Program-made: the position numbers and the translations under genes
NCBI GenBank assembly: GCA_964030475.1
Contig: CAXIPT010000002.1
Location: 20,638,022 to 20,702,021 of the forward strand
From: Tethya wilhelma
Lineage: Eukaryota > Porifera > Demospongiae > Tethyida > Tethyidae
Reading direction: 5' to 3'
Length of the DNA stretch: 64,000 bases
Notes under the pieces: model-generated
The model's input: only the letters and a program-made list of their open reading frames with translations
What the model was told of the DNA's origin: nothing
Databases searched by the model: none
Part shown: piece after piece, positions 47,711 to 62,625 of the stretch
Layout of the letters: the number at the start of each line of letters is the position of its first letter
Position numbering within the stretch: position 1 is the first letter of the stretch

Positions 47711-48067
47711 TTGTTCACAGTTACCTGTGTAGCCTATGACTGTTCACAGTTACCTGTGTAGCCTATGACTGTTCACAGTTACCTGTGTAGCCTATGACTG
47801 TTCACAGTTACATGTGTAGCCTATGACTGTTCACAGTTACCTGTGTAGCCTATGACTGTTCACAGTTACCTGTGTATCCTATGACTGTTCACAGTCCCAG
47901 CCTATGACTGTTCACAGTTACCTGTGTAGCCTATGACTGTTCAGTGACAGTTACCTGTGTAGCCTATGACTGTTCACAGTTACCTGTGTAGCCTATATGA
48001 CTGTTCACAGTTACCTGTGTAGCCTATGACTGTTCACAGTTACCTACATATATACCTGTGTAGCCTA
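47711..48067. repeat. 29-bp minisatellite
   Basis: Units beginning TGTTCACAGTTACCTGTG and ending AGCCTATGAC repeat about 12 times, head-to-tail. Several are truncated or have small insertions (near 47895, 47940 and 48045). There are no unique spacers. Confidence 0.9.
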
Positions 48068-48429
48068 TACACCACAGCTATTGATGATTGTGTGATATGG
48101 GATTGAAGGGTGTGGCAGATCATAATTCTCCTACCATAATTATCATATACTTGCTCACATGCAATTATGGCTGTATCAAGGATCATGATAATTAATATTA
48201 TTATTATTGAGGGGGATTTATACAATGTCATCATAATAATATATTGTGTCATGTGACAGAATCAAAATCATTCAATTAATTGAGATCAATTTAATGTGAT
48301 TCGGAACAACTACGTCAAGAGACTAATGGATTATTGTCACATGTACAAAAATCATAATCATTTAATCATATTATTATTATACAGTAAATTATTATAATCT
48401 AGTTCTAATTCAGTCTTGACAGCTGTCCA

Positions 48430-50112
<1,683 letters not shown>

Positions 50113-50947
50113 CTTCCTTGCACTTCCCTTGAACTGACTTGGAGTAGTGACACAGAACTATGTAGTTACTTTAACAGTGGCTGCTATACTCTCAACCTAG
50201 TGTGATTGCCAGGCTGAAAGGCAGTTCAGCACTTTTATATGATTGTCCTTTTCAACCAACCCAAACAGGTGGTGTGTTGACACCATGCGTGTCCCATGAC
50301 TTGAATACTTTGTGTCTTTCATTCTTAAAAATGAACTACACTGTCACCCGTGTAGTTAATGGACATATGGGCAATTCAATACCTCAAGGAAACAATGGCT
50401 GGCATCTGCACTAGAAAGGAGTTTCACGACTAAAATTGTCATCTGTGAAAGATGAAATTAGTAACCTGAATTAAGCCTATTGAAAGCACTTCTTTTAGGT
50501 GCTGTGTTCTAGCTAATTCACGATTGAATGAGGCTGTGTGTAGGCAGGTGATGTGTTAGCGACATGTCAAAAAAAGGACACTTTGTAAGTGTCAAAATTC
50601 ACCAGCCATTGATGTCCTTGTAGCAGAGCTCCATGAGTCTGTGTGTGATGTACATGCACGCAACATTCACATTATATACCTCACTAATAAATTATGTGTA
50701 GCTCTCAATGAAGCACATGAATGTCACACACACTCAATGGATGAACAGCGATTCAACCAAACACAGTAGCAGTCCCGGCGCACCAAGTCACTGAGTGGTG
50801 CTGAAGAAAGAGAAGGGGTCAGTTACAGTTGCCAAATCAAGACTTTCCAAAGTAAGCAGCAATATTCATGATAATTATGCATGATGACAATGCAGTAAGT
50901 AAGAGACAAACACTGATATAATTATAGGAGAACACCAAGTAGCCATT
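50113..50947. other. Intergenic region, divergent promoters of silicateins 2 and 3
   Basis: The start codons of silicateins 2 and 3 face away from each other across 835 bp. Apart from the TATA-like box of silicatein 2, no gene or repeat is recognised. Confidence 0.45.
50233..50239 (-). promoter_or_regulatory. TATA-like box of silicatein 2
   Basis: TATAAAA on the minus strand (within ATATAAAAGT), 121 bp before the ATG. This position leaves room for a short 5' untranslated region. Confidence 0.5.
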
Positions 50948-52278
50948 ATGAGAATCATGATAGTAGCAGCTCTTCTATTATGTGGTTTAATGGTTGGAGA
51001 GAGTTTGGTAGCTGGAGGAGAAGCAGGAGAGAGATATGAATTTGTAGAGGAATGGAAGCTGTGGAAGAAACAGCACAAGAAACTCTACAAGTCCAAGCAC
51101 GAGGACTTGGAAAGACACATTGTATGGCGGGCCAACAAGCAGTATATTGACATGCACAACATGAATGCTGAGGTGTTCGGATACAAGGTCTGCATGAACC
51201 ATCTCGCAGATTTGGTAAGTGTCATACAAACAGTGCAAAGGTGATATGGAGAGCAACTTGTGTCTTTGGCTGTAGACAGATGGAGAGTTTGCAAGGAAGT
51301 ACCTGACTTACAAGATGGCCAGCCATGACAAGAGCAAGGCTGGACACAAGAAAGCAACAGTGACCATTTATCAACCTCCTCAACATGTGACCTGGCCGGA
51401 GAGTGTTGATTGGAGGACTCGTGCTGCTGTCACTGATATCAAAGATCAGGTAAACATCTTCCCACACAATAACATGTTCTAATTTTACAATTTGTAATAT
51501 CAACTGGTCACGCACCAACAGATGGACTGTGGTGCTAGCTACGCGTTTGCAGCTGCTGGGTCTCTGGAAGGCGCACAAGCTCTCGGCTATGGAGAGCTGA
51601 AAGTACTGAGTGAACAAAACATCATTGACTGCTCAGGTATACACAAACTATAGCCTCCTAGCCAGGCATTAATTCCACCATAACCTTGTACCATAAATAG
51701 TAACTCATGTAATTTAAAATGCACAGCAAGGAAAGGCTTGACGAGGCTACACAAACCATCATCACTGCATAAATGACATCATATCTTTCAACACATATGG
51801 TCATTCATATCATATGCTCACACTATTAAGCATCCATTAGCAAGTGCTGACTAGCTCATTTCAGGACACACATCCATACCCCCACACCCCCACACCCCCA
51901 CACACGACAGTCCCTGAAGGCAATAATGGGTGTGATGGAGGCAATATCTACAACTCTTTCATGTACATTGTGTACAATGATGGACTGGACACGGAGAAGG
52001 CCTACCCCTATGAAGGAATGGTGAGTGGACCGCTCGGAGGCCAATCAGCAAACTATAGTGTATGATTGTTCTCTCTAACTCATACCAGCAAAAGCCTTGT
52101 ATCTTTACACCGGAGAATGTGGGTGCAACCATGTCTGGTATTGTAATGATCAGGAGTGGCTATGAGTATGACCTGCAGGCAGCTGTGGCCAGTGTTGGAC
52201 CAGTGGCAACTGCTGTAGATGCTACAACCACCGGCTTCAGGGTACACATGCACACACACACACACATGCACACACCAT

Positions 52279-52314
<36 letters not shown>

Positions 52315-52581
52315 CTAGAGACATACACACATACACACACACACAATGCAATAATAATATACAGACAAAAAAGAATTATGCAGTTAGACCGATTATAATA
52401 ATTATGATCATTAACCTGGCACACTTAATTTATGCAGTTCTATTCAAGTGGGATATACAACACAGCAAGGTGCTCCAGCTATATGATCAACCATGGCATG
52501 CTAGTCACTGGCTATGGGACACGCAACGACAAGGACTACTGGCTAGTCAAAAACAGGTAAGCCCTTAAGCAACCATTGCAC

Positions 52582-52628
<47 letters not shown>

Positions 52629-52808
52629 NCAAGGAAAGGCTTGAGGAGGGGGCTACATAAACCATCATCACTGCATAAATGACATCATACCCTTCAACAC
52701 ATATGGTCATTCATATCATATGCTCACACTATTATATAAATAAGCATACCATTAGCAAGTGCTGACTAGCTCATTTCAGGACACACATCCACACACACCC
52801 CACACATC

Positions 52809-52839
<31 letters not shown>

Positions 52840-53236
52840 CAGTCCCTGAAGGCAATAATGGGTGTGATGGAGGCAATATCTATAACTCTTTCATGTACAT
52901 TGTGTACAATGATGGGCTGGACACGGAGAAGGCCTACCCCTATGAAGGAATGGTGAGTGAACCCCTCGGAGGCCAATCAGCAAACTATAGTGTATGATTG
53001 TTCTCTCTAACTCATACCAGCAAAAGCCTTGTATCTTTACACCGGAGAATGTGGGCGCAACCATGTCTGGTATTGTAATGATCAGGAGTGGCTATGAGTA
53101 TGACCTGCAGGCAGCTGTGGCCAGTGTTGGACCAGTGGCAACTGCTGTAGATGCTACAACCACCGGCTTCAGGGTACACACACACACACATGCACACACA
53201 CACACACACATACACACACATGCGCGCACACACACG

Positions 53237-53284
<48 letters not shown>

Positions 53285-53683
53285 ATGACATAATGCAATA
53301 TTAATACACAGATGAAAAAAGAATTATGCAGTTAGACCGATCATAATAATTATGATCCCTAACCTGGCACATATAATTTATGCAGTTCTACTCAAGTGGG
53401 ATATACAACACAGCAAGGTGCTCCAGCTATATGATCAACCATGGCATGCTAGTCACTGGCTATGGGACACGCAACGACAAGGACTACTGGCTAGTCAAAA
53501 ACAGGTAAGCCCTTAAGCAACCATTGCACCAAACTATCTCTCTCTCTCATTATGGTCACTAACCATAATCTATTCACTAACAGCTGGGGAAAAGAGTGGG
53601 GGATGAACGGCTACATATTGATGACCAGGAACAGCTACAACCAATGTGGCATAGCAACGGATGCCTCCTACCCTTCTCTTTGA
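50948..53683 (+). CDS. Silicatein 3 (divergent; middle exons duplicated in assembly)
   Basis: Signal peptide ([20 protein letters not shown]), propeptide ([38 protein letters not shown]) and mature start at [19 protein letters not shown]. The active site is [19 protein letters not shown]: Ser replaces Cys, and the usual Gly before Asp-Cys is Met. Later exons give [20 protein letters not shown], the short [12 protein letters not shown] block, [20 protein letters not shown], then YWLVKNS joined to [13 protein letters not shown], ending DASYPSL at 53683. It is the most diverged of the three. Exons 4-6 occur twice (about 51905-52557 and 52841-53505) around the N at 52629; a single set gives a normal-length silicatein, so one set is probably false. 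AATAAA at 53798. Confidence 0.9.
51728..52628. repeat. Tandem duplicate unit inside silicatein 3
   Basis: Matches 52630-53540 with small differences, mostly in microsatellite length. Joined by the N at 52629, which follows a CT run. Contains exons 4, 5 and 6 of silicatein 3. Confidence 0.85.
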
Positions 53684-53797
53684 ACAAACATGCTCTCTTC
53701 GCTGTAGTTTTGTTTAGCTTAATTCTTAGAATTGAATCATGTGCAGGCAGCTGTTACAGCTTTGTATCTGAGTGATTGTGTACTACATAGTACATCC

Positions 53798-53803
53798 AAT
53801 AAA
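53798..53803 (+). terminator. Polyadenylation signal of silicatein 3
   Basis: AATAAA, 115 bases after the stop codon. The remaining stretch to 54086 is non-coding flank with nothing else recognised. Confidence 0.55.
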
Positions 53804-54086
53804 CCAATTGATCACACACTTAGTTTTTATAAATCATTACTCTTTTCCAAGTAGCTATATATAGTGTTTACATAAGACAGGAAATAGCTGGCATATCTTA
53901 CCATCCACCAAATGCAGTGTGTGCAGGTAATACTAGACACCCCCTACTCAATACTTTGGGCCAATTTGTAGCCACAAATGCAAAATTAGTGTTGAGCCAT
54001 TGATCTCAAAGTGTCTGCGGCATAAAGCTGCCATCAGTTGACCAGGCAACCAATATAGTTTTGAGTCAGTCAGCCATATTGTGATC

Positions 54087-54779
54087 ATGAAGCTGTGTGT
54101 GACAGTGGCCATTGTTCTAGCTAACATTCTAATTCTAAGAGGAGCTGCTTCCAGTAGAGTTGCTAGACAATCATCAGATGAATGTGACATTGACAATGTG
54201 GCAATGCTAGCTAGTGGAGTGGACCAGAGTTGCTTGGAGGCAAATAGTGATGCCACCAAAAATGATGTGTTCTGTCAACCAAGCTGCAGCACTCAACTGA
54301 TAGCTGCATATGAGGAGGAGTGCTCAGGCTGTGAGTTCAGAGAGACAGCTGCCAGGAGGTGCTATCGACTCAACTCAACCTACTCCTGCATGCAGCTGGA
54401 CGATGATAAGTTCATCACGATTAGCCTACAAGAGCTCACGGCAAGCAGTAACTGCTTTGGTGAAAACATCAATGCTACAGTATGTAAAAATGCTCTCACA
54501 AATCTGGTGACAATTATGGGCTGCTGTTTCAATGCTATCTATAATACTTCTCTCTATGACAACAAGGGAACACTAGGTCTGGCGACGTTTGAACTCTGGG
54601 AGACGTATGATCTGCCAGCATTGCCAGAAAACTGTCTAACACCATCTTTTGAAACTACATGTCCAGGTTCAAACGACATTACATCATCACCAACCAGCGG
54701 AGAGCAAGGCCTAAGACAAATACTACCACTGGCGAGTGTCATCATGTTGCTACTAGCAACCATCATGATGATAGAGTAG
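54087..54779 (+). CDS. Secreted Cys-rich, probably GPI-anchored protein
   Basis: Single exon, 230 residues; no family recognised. Signal peptide (MKLCVTVAIVLANILILRGA), then an ectodomain with about 14 Cys, including FCQPSCSTQLI, ECSGCEF and a double Cys in MGCCFNAIYN. N-glycosylation sequons occur at NST, NAT and NTS. The C terminus is a hydrophobic stretch (ILPLASVIMLLLATIMMI) ending after a single Glu, preceded by a Ser/Thr/Gly linker (SSPTSGEQG). That layout fits a GPI-anchor signal; a single-pass anchor is the alternative. An isolated intronless secreted gene next to silicateins may be sponge-specific, which is inference. The flank 54780-55199 is AT-rich and empty. Confidence 0.75.
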   Translation: MKLCVTVAIVLANILILRGAASSRVARQSSDECDIDNVAMLASGVDQSCLEANSDATKNDVFCQPSCSTQLIAAYEEECSGCEFRETAARRCYRLNSTYSCMQLDDDKFITISLQELTASSNCFGENINATVCKNALTNLVTIMGCCFNAIYNTSLYDNKGTLGLATFELWETYDLPALPENCLTPSFETTCPGSNDITSSPTSGEQGLRQILPLASVIMLLLATIMMIE

Positions 54780-55199
54780 GTGTCATTGGAGCAATGAAGA
54801 AACATTGTTGCCTCACATACATTAATTTTTACATAAGATAGGAAATAACAAAGCAGTATATATGATTGGAGATTGCAGTAATTCAGAATGATTCAAATGT
54901 GTTACATGATCAATGTTAGTTCAATTCTAAGATTAAAAAATGCATTAGTTAAATAAATATTTGTCTTGTGATTAAGAATTCTATAAATGGCGGTATATGA
55001 AGTGGTACAGCTAAAGCAATCACTAACAGCAAGAGTATTTATTTACTTTTGCTAACAGCATAGATTTTTTGTAGTCATAGCAACGATTGGGTCAACTATT
55101 AAACTGAAATCACTGCTGGCATGGGAAGAACACAAAATCATGTATTGTCTAGTCTTGAGAGGAAATGATTGCAAAAATTAGTCTCTATCAACAATGCTA

Positions 55200-56269
55200 C
55201 TAAGTAACAGTTACTATGGTGCCCTCACTTGGCATGCAGACACTCACTACCTCACCATCCTTGAAGTAATTTGATAAAGGCAAATGGCCAACAGCTGGAC
55301 CTGTCTTTGTGGGTCCTTTGTTCTTAGACTGCCCAGTAGCAGACTGGTCTACTGGTACGCTAGCCCTACCTTTCTCTTTGAACTCCTTCACCAGAGGATG
55401 TTCCTTCAGGAGCTGACAGGAGGGCAAACCACTCTCTTCTTCTGTAACCTCTTCGTCACAGCCAGCAGACACACCCTCATCATTAGCCACACCCCCTTCA
55501 ACACGGTCCAGGGATATTCCACTTTTTTGATTTTCTGTGATGTCCACCTTCCCAGCTGCTGACTCAAAACTTTCAGAGTTACTAAACAAACAGTTACTAT
55601 CAGATGAACATCTCTCCAACACCTCTATTTCACGTGGACTATTCCTCACACCATCTTGAGTGATAGCCGAGCTTTTTGTTGGAGAATTCTTTGAAGGAGA
55701 AATGGATTTACGACCTACCACAAATCTCTCCTTGTAAGCTCTAGCAGAGTGTTCATCTTTCTGGTGAGATAGAACCAGAGGAGTTGCACTTGATGGGCTC
55801 TTATCAGAGGCCCTCTTTAGCTCACACCAAGGAGGTTTGGCATTCACGTTCCTCACATTCAGCTCCTTTAGAGTCGGAGGATTGGTCCAAGGTTCCTTTC
55901 TCTCTCGCGGGAGACGAATTGTGAAATGGAACGGATCAGAGTGGGCATCAAATGGAGGCTCAATCTCTGACAGCTGTCTCCTTTCAGCTGTTAGGAGTCC
56001 AGAGTCTTGTGGGTGTGGCTTACTTGCCATTTGCGGACTGAGACTAGTTGCAGTAGGAGAGGTTTGATAGTGGGCAGCTGGGCACATTTCGTGGTTAGAA
56101 ACAGAGGAATTTGAAGGAGTGATCTCACAGAGTCCAGAAGAAGCTCCAGCAGTGTCTGACTCACTCTCTGACTCGGTCTCTGACTCTTGGACAAAGTTGG
56201 CAGCCATTGGAGGTCTGCCAGTAGCACAATATGGAGGAGGGGGGCAACCAGGAGGGCGGTGGGCTGAAG

Positions 56270-56313
<44 letters not shown>

Positions 56314-56893
56314 CATCACTACATTTGGTAATCTATATTTGCAGCATGACTCACCAAAATGGCCATCAAGTGGGAGGGGCCTTCCTCTCATGTGATTGGA
56401 GGGTGGTACCCTGGGGGGGTACATGTGTGGCCGAGGGTGGCCCATTGGACCACCAGCGTACAGAGGTTGGACTCCAGGTGGGTGGGGCAATAAACAAGGT
56501 CGTTGGTTACCACAGTGAGGAAATGATCTACAACGACGGAATGGCCTGGGGCGACGATGCTACATAAACAATAGAGACGACAATAATCCACATTTCTACT
56601 GTCCATCAGTTCCTACACACCTTCTTAGGAGATACGAGATCTGGAACAATGATCATGTGCTCGCTGTGCATCAGAGCCAGTATATTCTCTGCAGCATGTC
56701 TCCTTGCTAGTTTCTTGGAGCATCCAACACCTGTGGAGACGAAAGAAGGAAGGAAGGAATTACCTCTGTCTGAGAGAATGAGAGAGAGGCCTTGGGTAAT
56801 CTTCCCTATATTGGCTGTTATTTACAACACCCATTGTGTAGTACTAACCAAAAAAAAGAAAAGGAGAGAGAGAAAGAAAGAGAGAGAGTGAGC

Positions 56894-56940
<47 letters not shown>

Positions 56941-58716
56941 CCTTTAGCTGAGAATTCCTTGGCTTTGACAATACAAGTGTACTCTGTGTATTCTCCGCAT
57001 GTGTTCACACTCTCTGTATAAACAGGCATGCTGAGCTTTTCTTTGGCCATGAGTTCCTGCAGCTGTCCAATAGGGTTGTGAGATACGAAGGAGAGGGAAC
57101 TTGTTGGAGNGAGAGAGATGATACCTTTAGCTGAGAATTCCTTGGCTTTGACAATACAAGTGTACTCTGTGTATTCTCCGCATGTGTTCACACTCTCTGT
57201 ATAAACAGGCATGCTGAGCTTTTCTTTGGCCATGAGTTCCTGCAGCTGTCCAATAGGGTTGTGAGATACGAAGGAGAGGGAACTTGTTGGAGACCTGTTT
57301 TCACATTTCTGTTCCAGTTTCTGACTTAGCTCAGGAGCAGAGGATGTCCCATTCCCATTCCTGGCAGGCAGCTGATGTGTGTGTACACGTTAATGGAAGA
57401 CACAAGATGACAGCTACATGACTATACACGTCTACATGAGTATGCACTAGCCTCGTTCCCAGGCTCCTCCCTTGCATATAATTCTTCGAAAATAAGGAGA
57501 AAATATACCATAGATTGGGAAATTTTTGTATTCACAATGTTTCATAAATAAAATTTTCAGATATTTAATTTTCATAAATACGGTACATACGAAAAAAATT
57601 TTAATGGGTCATCACGTTCAAAAGTTCACATTTAAAATTTTCACAGATTTTAATTTTCGTAAATGCAGTGTCATACTAAATTTTTGAACTACAAAATTTC
57701 CCGATCTGTGGTACGCAAGGGAGGAGCCTGGGAACAAGACTAAGTACGCACACTTACAGTGGTTGGAGGGGACAACTCCTGAGTGATTGCTACATCTGGT
57801 AGTTTTGTGAGAGCAGTAAACAGCTTCACTGCAGCTTCATGTTTGGCAAAGAGAGGCTTCTCTGAGTGCCTGCCTGTGAATTGGTATCCAGCTGCCTTTG
57901 CAATGCACATAACCTAGTAAATGCAACCGTAGATGACACAGTGTGATAACAAAGCAGCTGTGCAAGTACTAGTAGTGTGTCTCTTACTGCTCTAGACTTC
58001 AATGGATCACACTGCCTGAAATTGTAGGACACACAAACTCCTTTTCTCTGAGCCAACTCCTCAACATCTGTAAAGACATCTCTCTGCTTTAGGTTTGCCA
58101 CACTCTCGTCATGGATCCACACCAAGGAGCGTGGCTCACGATCCAAAGGCAGAGCTCTGATCCTCTTCTCTAGCTCATCGGTGTTGCCAGGGAGACCTCT
58201 TTCTTGGACATCTTGTGTGCCCCTGGCTCCATTCCCCCGTGACACCCCCCCACACTGGCTGGGAGAGCCCTCCATCACTGGCGGTGGTCTTCCATCAGCA
58301 TTGGTCTCCTCCTCGTCAGGTGATGCTTCTCTTTCACTCAATTCATTGCTAGGCTTCAACGAGGGTTCTCTAGATCTGTTCAGTAGCTGGTCTCCGTCAT
58401 CTTGGTCAGAATCACTGGGAGAGTCAATCACATGTGCTGGGATAGTGTTGCGATGTCGTTCTACTTCCTCTGATGGAAGAGGATGGAGGGAATTGTATGC
58501 TTCAAATATAGCATAGTGTTTGGCAATGCTCGGAGAGGGACCAAAGCCATAATATGGCACATTATTGATGGTAAGAACTACCATGTAACACTTGGTTCCT
58601 GGATAAAACTTGGACGGCGGTGGTGCCAGGCCTCCATTGACCAGCTGAGGAGGACTGTAGTACCACTGGTAGCGTCTCTGGAGCAGCAGAGAGCGGAGAA
58701 GAGGCCAAAAATTCAT
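55200..58716 (-). CDS. Double-stranded RNA-binding domain protein
   Basis: The start at 58716 gives MNFWPLLRSLLLQRRYQWYY; an upstream ATG at 58734 is possible. A first degenerate dsRBD includes YMVVLTINNVPYYGFGPSPS and KHYAIFEAYNSLHPLP. An acidic linker follows, then a second degenerate unit (GYQFTGRHSEKPLFAKHEAA and VKLFTALTKL). A clear dsRBD follows: NPIGQLQELMAKEKLSMPVY, YTEYTCIVKAKEFSAKG and VGCSKKLARRHAAENILALM (the KK..R.AA helix that contacts RNA). The rest is Pro/Arg-rich and Ser-rich disordered sequence, ending at 55200. Staufen and TARBP2/PRKRA are the nearest families by layout, but neither is secure. The core dsRBD exon appears twice (56940-57109 and 57119-57295) around the N at 57110, probably a false duplicate. 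Confidence 0.7.
56271..56310. repeat. (GA)n microsatellite in dsRBD gene intron
   Basis: About 19 GA units; on the coding strand it is a CT tract immediately before the exon beginning in the Pro-rich AHRPPGCPPPPYC segment. Confidence 0.85.
56930..57109. repeat. Tandem duplicate unit inside dsRBD gene
   Basis: Matches 57111-57292 exactly by eye, including the dsRBD exon and the GA tract edge. The two are joined by the N at 57110. Confidence 0.8.
57447..57744. mobile_element. Nested MITE pair in dsRBD gene intron
   Basis: The outer inverted ends are CTAGCCTCGTTCCCAGGCTC and its complement (GAGCCTGGGAACAAGACTAA). Inside, a second element runs from TACCATAGATTGGGAAATTT (57506) to AATTTCCCGATCTGTGGTA (57714). 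This is one element inserted in another, or one element with two-layer ends. Non-coding. Confidence 0.65.
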
Positions 58717-58859
58717 GTCGTAATAACACTTCAATACAAAGATGCCACGTGGATAAACTACTGCGCATGCTCAGTAGACGCTTTACCTACGTATACGTAT
58801 AATAATAGTAATCAAAAATTTTAATAATGATAACCAATAAAAAAGAATTAATCATTAGA

Positions 58860-59993
58860 TCAGCCAGTGGAATTATTGTGATGAGTGTTATTGGAGTTGG
58901 CATTGGTCTCTGTTGCCATGGTGACGGGGGAAACCTTCCTTCTCAGTAGCACACACAAGGCCCCGTCTAATATAGAGCCTATGAATAAATGCAACATCCC
59001 ACTGGTGGCAAATATACCCCCCACGATCCCCGACAGCCGGATCAGAAACTGCCAGAAAGGTTTCCTCCTCTCCACAATCTCCACCATCATTGAACTCATG
59101 TCGTACTTGAAGAAGACACCGGCCACCCCGTGGCTTCCCTTACGATGGTCAATGCTCCGGTTCCGTTCCGTGACGGAGTACTGGTTTGTGTCCAGTGTGT
59201 ACTCAAACGTCCGGAACCTGGTGGGGACCACTTGCATGTAGTACTGATAGATGTGGTGCCTGTCCTCCGTGAGCTTGAGGGTGCCGTCCAGGGGGTTGAT
59301 GGCCCCGGGGACCCGGGGGCCAAACGACAGGAGGTCAATACGATGGGAGAAGTTCAGCACCTCCTTGGGAACAAACACATTCAAGTGGGCGTGGCCTTGA
59401 GGATGCTGGATGGACTTGCCGACTGTTATGTGGAAGTTTCCAGCGACTTTCTTCACGTCCATGTTTCCGTGGATCCTACAGCTGTCCATCTTGTCTGAGG
59501 ACTTCACCGCAGCATTCTGCTTGGCTATGGAGGACTCCAACGTCTTGATGTCTTCAATCACTAGGAGGTCATTCAGAGAGCGGCTCTCACTGAACTGAGA
59601 GAGAATCTGCCGTTTAGCATCAAAGAACTGCTGCTCAAGATCGGTCAATTGGAACACAGAAGGCTCCATTTTGATGTGACCAGAGAGGGACTTGCTTTCA
59701 CCGGCCAGATCCACTATATCGGCACCCAAGTACTGGCACGGCATTGCTATTGTCATGTCCACGGAGAATTGTAATTGGGAGCTCATGTCCACGTCGACGG
59801 AGTACTTGAACTGGAGTTCGCTCGAACGATAGTAGAAGAATTCAGAGACAACTAGGAAACCGATCAGAGTCAAACTGAGGAGAGAGAGAGTGCCACCGCG
59901 AGCCGTCGGCTTCTGGTAGTCTTCGGCAACCTTGGGAAAGGCATCGAATTGTTTCACCACCTTTAGAGCTGCCTTTCGACGACGCATTTTCAC
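58860..59993 (-). CDS. ERGIC2: ERGIC2 (ER-Golgi intermediate compartment protein 2, Erv41)
   Basis: A cargo-receptor subunit that cycles between ER and Golgi with ERGIC3. Single exon, 377 residues, the usual length. FDAFPKVAEDYQKPTARGGT opens the family, followed by a first membrane span (LSLLSLTLIGFLVVSEFFYY). The lumenal part has IAMPCQYLGADIVDLAGES, CRIHGNMDVKKVAGNFHITV, LNFSHRIDLLSFGP and GSHGVAGVFFKYDMSSMMVE. A second span is PFWQFLIRLSGIVGGIFATS. The lumenal Cys of the CxxxG and CRIHG motifs are present. A start at 59987 (second Met) is equally possible. Intronless, unlike nearly all neighbours. It shares a 114-bp divergent promoter with PSMD14. Confidence 0.95.
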   Translation of the reverse strand: MKMRRRKAALKVVKQFDAFPKVAEDYQKPTARGGTLSLLSLTLIGFLVVSEFFYYRSSELQFKYSVDVDMSSQLQFSVDMTIAMPCQYLGADIVDLAGESKSLSGHIKMEPSVFQLTDLEQQFFDAKRQILSQFSESRSLNDLLVIEDIKTLESSIAKQNAAVKSSDKMDSCRIHGNMDVKKVAGNFHITVGKSIQHPQGHAHLNVFVPKEVLNFSHRIDLLSFGPRVPGAINPLDGTLKLTEDRHHIYQYYMQVVPTRFRTFEYTLDTNQYSVTERNRSIDHRKGSHGVAGVFFKYDMSSMMVEIVERRKPFWQFLIRLSGIVGGIFATSGMLHLFIGSILDGALCVLLRRKVSPVTMATETNANSNNTHHNNSTG

Positions 59994-60107
59994 TCTTTTG
60001 CCACTTTCGTGGTGGGCAATAAATAGAATATTGTTGTCTAGTAGTAGGCGTGGCCACTCTGATTGCTGACGAGTAAGAGTAAGAGTAACTGAATAACGTG
60101 TTTGAGG
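59994..60107. promoter_or_regulatory. 114-bp divergent promoter of ERGIC2 and PSMD14
   Basis: The two start codons are back-to-back with only 114 bp between them, so both transcription start sites must lie here or the 5' ends overlap. There is no TATA. A direct repeat of AAGAGT (60073-60087) is visible. Housekeeping divergent pairs of this size are common in compact genomes. Confidence 0.6.
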
Positions 60108-62029
<1,922 letters not shown>

Positions 62030-62625
62030 CCACTGACTAACAATGTACTTGTATTGTTGTAAGTTCTGTGTATGTAATATTATACTCCTTTCAGTTTCAT
62101 CATGTTCTGAATCACATCATGAAAGTTAGCTGCACTGCAAGTGTTGTTTCAGTCTACACACAGCAATTTAGTAGTAATTAGTGGTTGTTTTGGCAAGTGC
62201 TGATGGACTGGCATGGGCAGGCATGTTGTCACCATCCCTGGTACGTGTGACTGTATGTTAGTGAGGGCGGAGGGGGCAGCTGGGAGACAGTGACTGTGTA
62301 GGTGTTGTCAGTGGGTCAGTGACTATTGGGAAGGTACATCAGTAGGGTGGGGTGCCGGGCCTAATGCAGCTGCAGAACTCAAGACCAAACATACCTTGAA
62401 TTGATTAATGCTGTTAGGAATTATACATGTGTACTGTATACATAATTGTGGATTGTTTACAGTCCTCAGTGGCATACATGTGTATTGGATGTGTGGATTG
62501 ATTGCAGTCCAGGCATCCAATCTGTGGATACCTTGTTAATGCTCATCACTTGAGTGGCATTATAGCCATACTAGTGATCCACTTGCAGCCAGTATATAGC
62601 TCTGTTTGGCTAGTCTAGTTCCAAG
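62030..62625. other. Intergenic region, PSMD14 to four-span protein gene
   Basis: Non-coding. Near-repeats of GTGGATTG with CAGTCC occur at 62449-62466 and 62494-62512. TATATAGC at 62592-62599 lies 27 bases before the ATG of the next gene and may be its TATA box only if the leader is extremely short. Confidence 0.4.

Larger units (their letters stand above)
47260..48429. other. Intergenic region between silicateins 1 and 2
   Basis: 3' flank shared by two convergent silicatein genes. It holds AATAAA at 47483-47488, the 29-bp minisatellite at 47711-48067 and AT-rich sequence. No gene is seen. Confidence 0.5.

Noticed and set aside
47711..48067. CRISPR-like repeat array
   Set aside because: Units are directly adjacent with no unique spacers, and the surroundings are eukaryotic genes; it is a minisatellite.
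51728..53540. Genuine exon triplication within silicatein 3
   Set aside because: The repeated block is split by a single N, includes intronic microsatellites, and would break the one-domain protease fold; false duplication is simpler.
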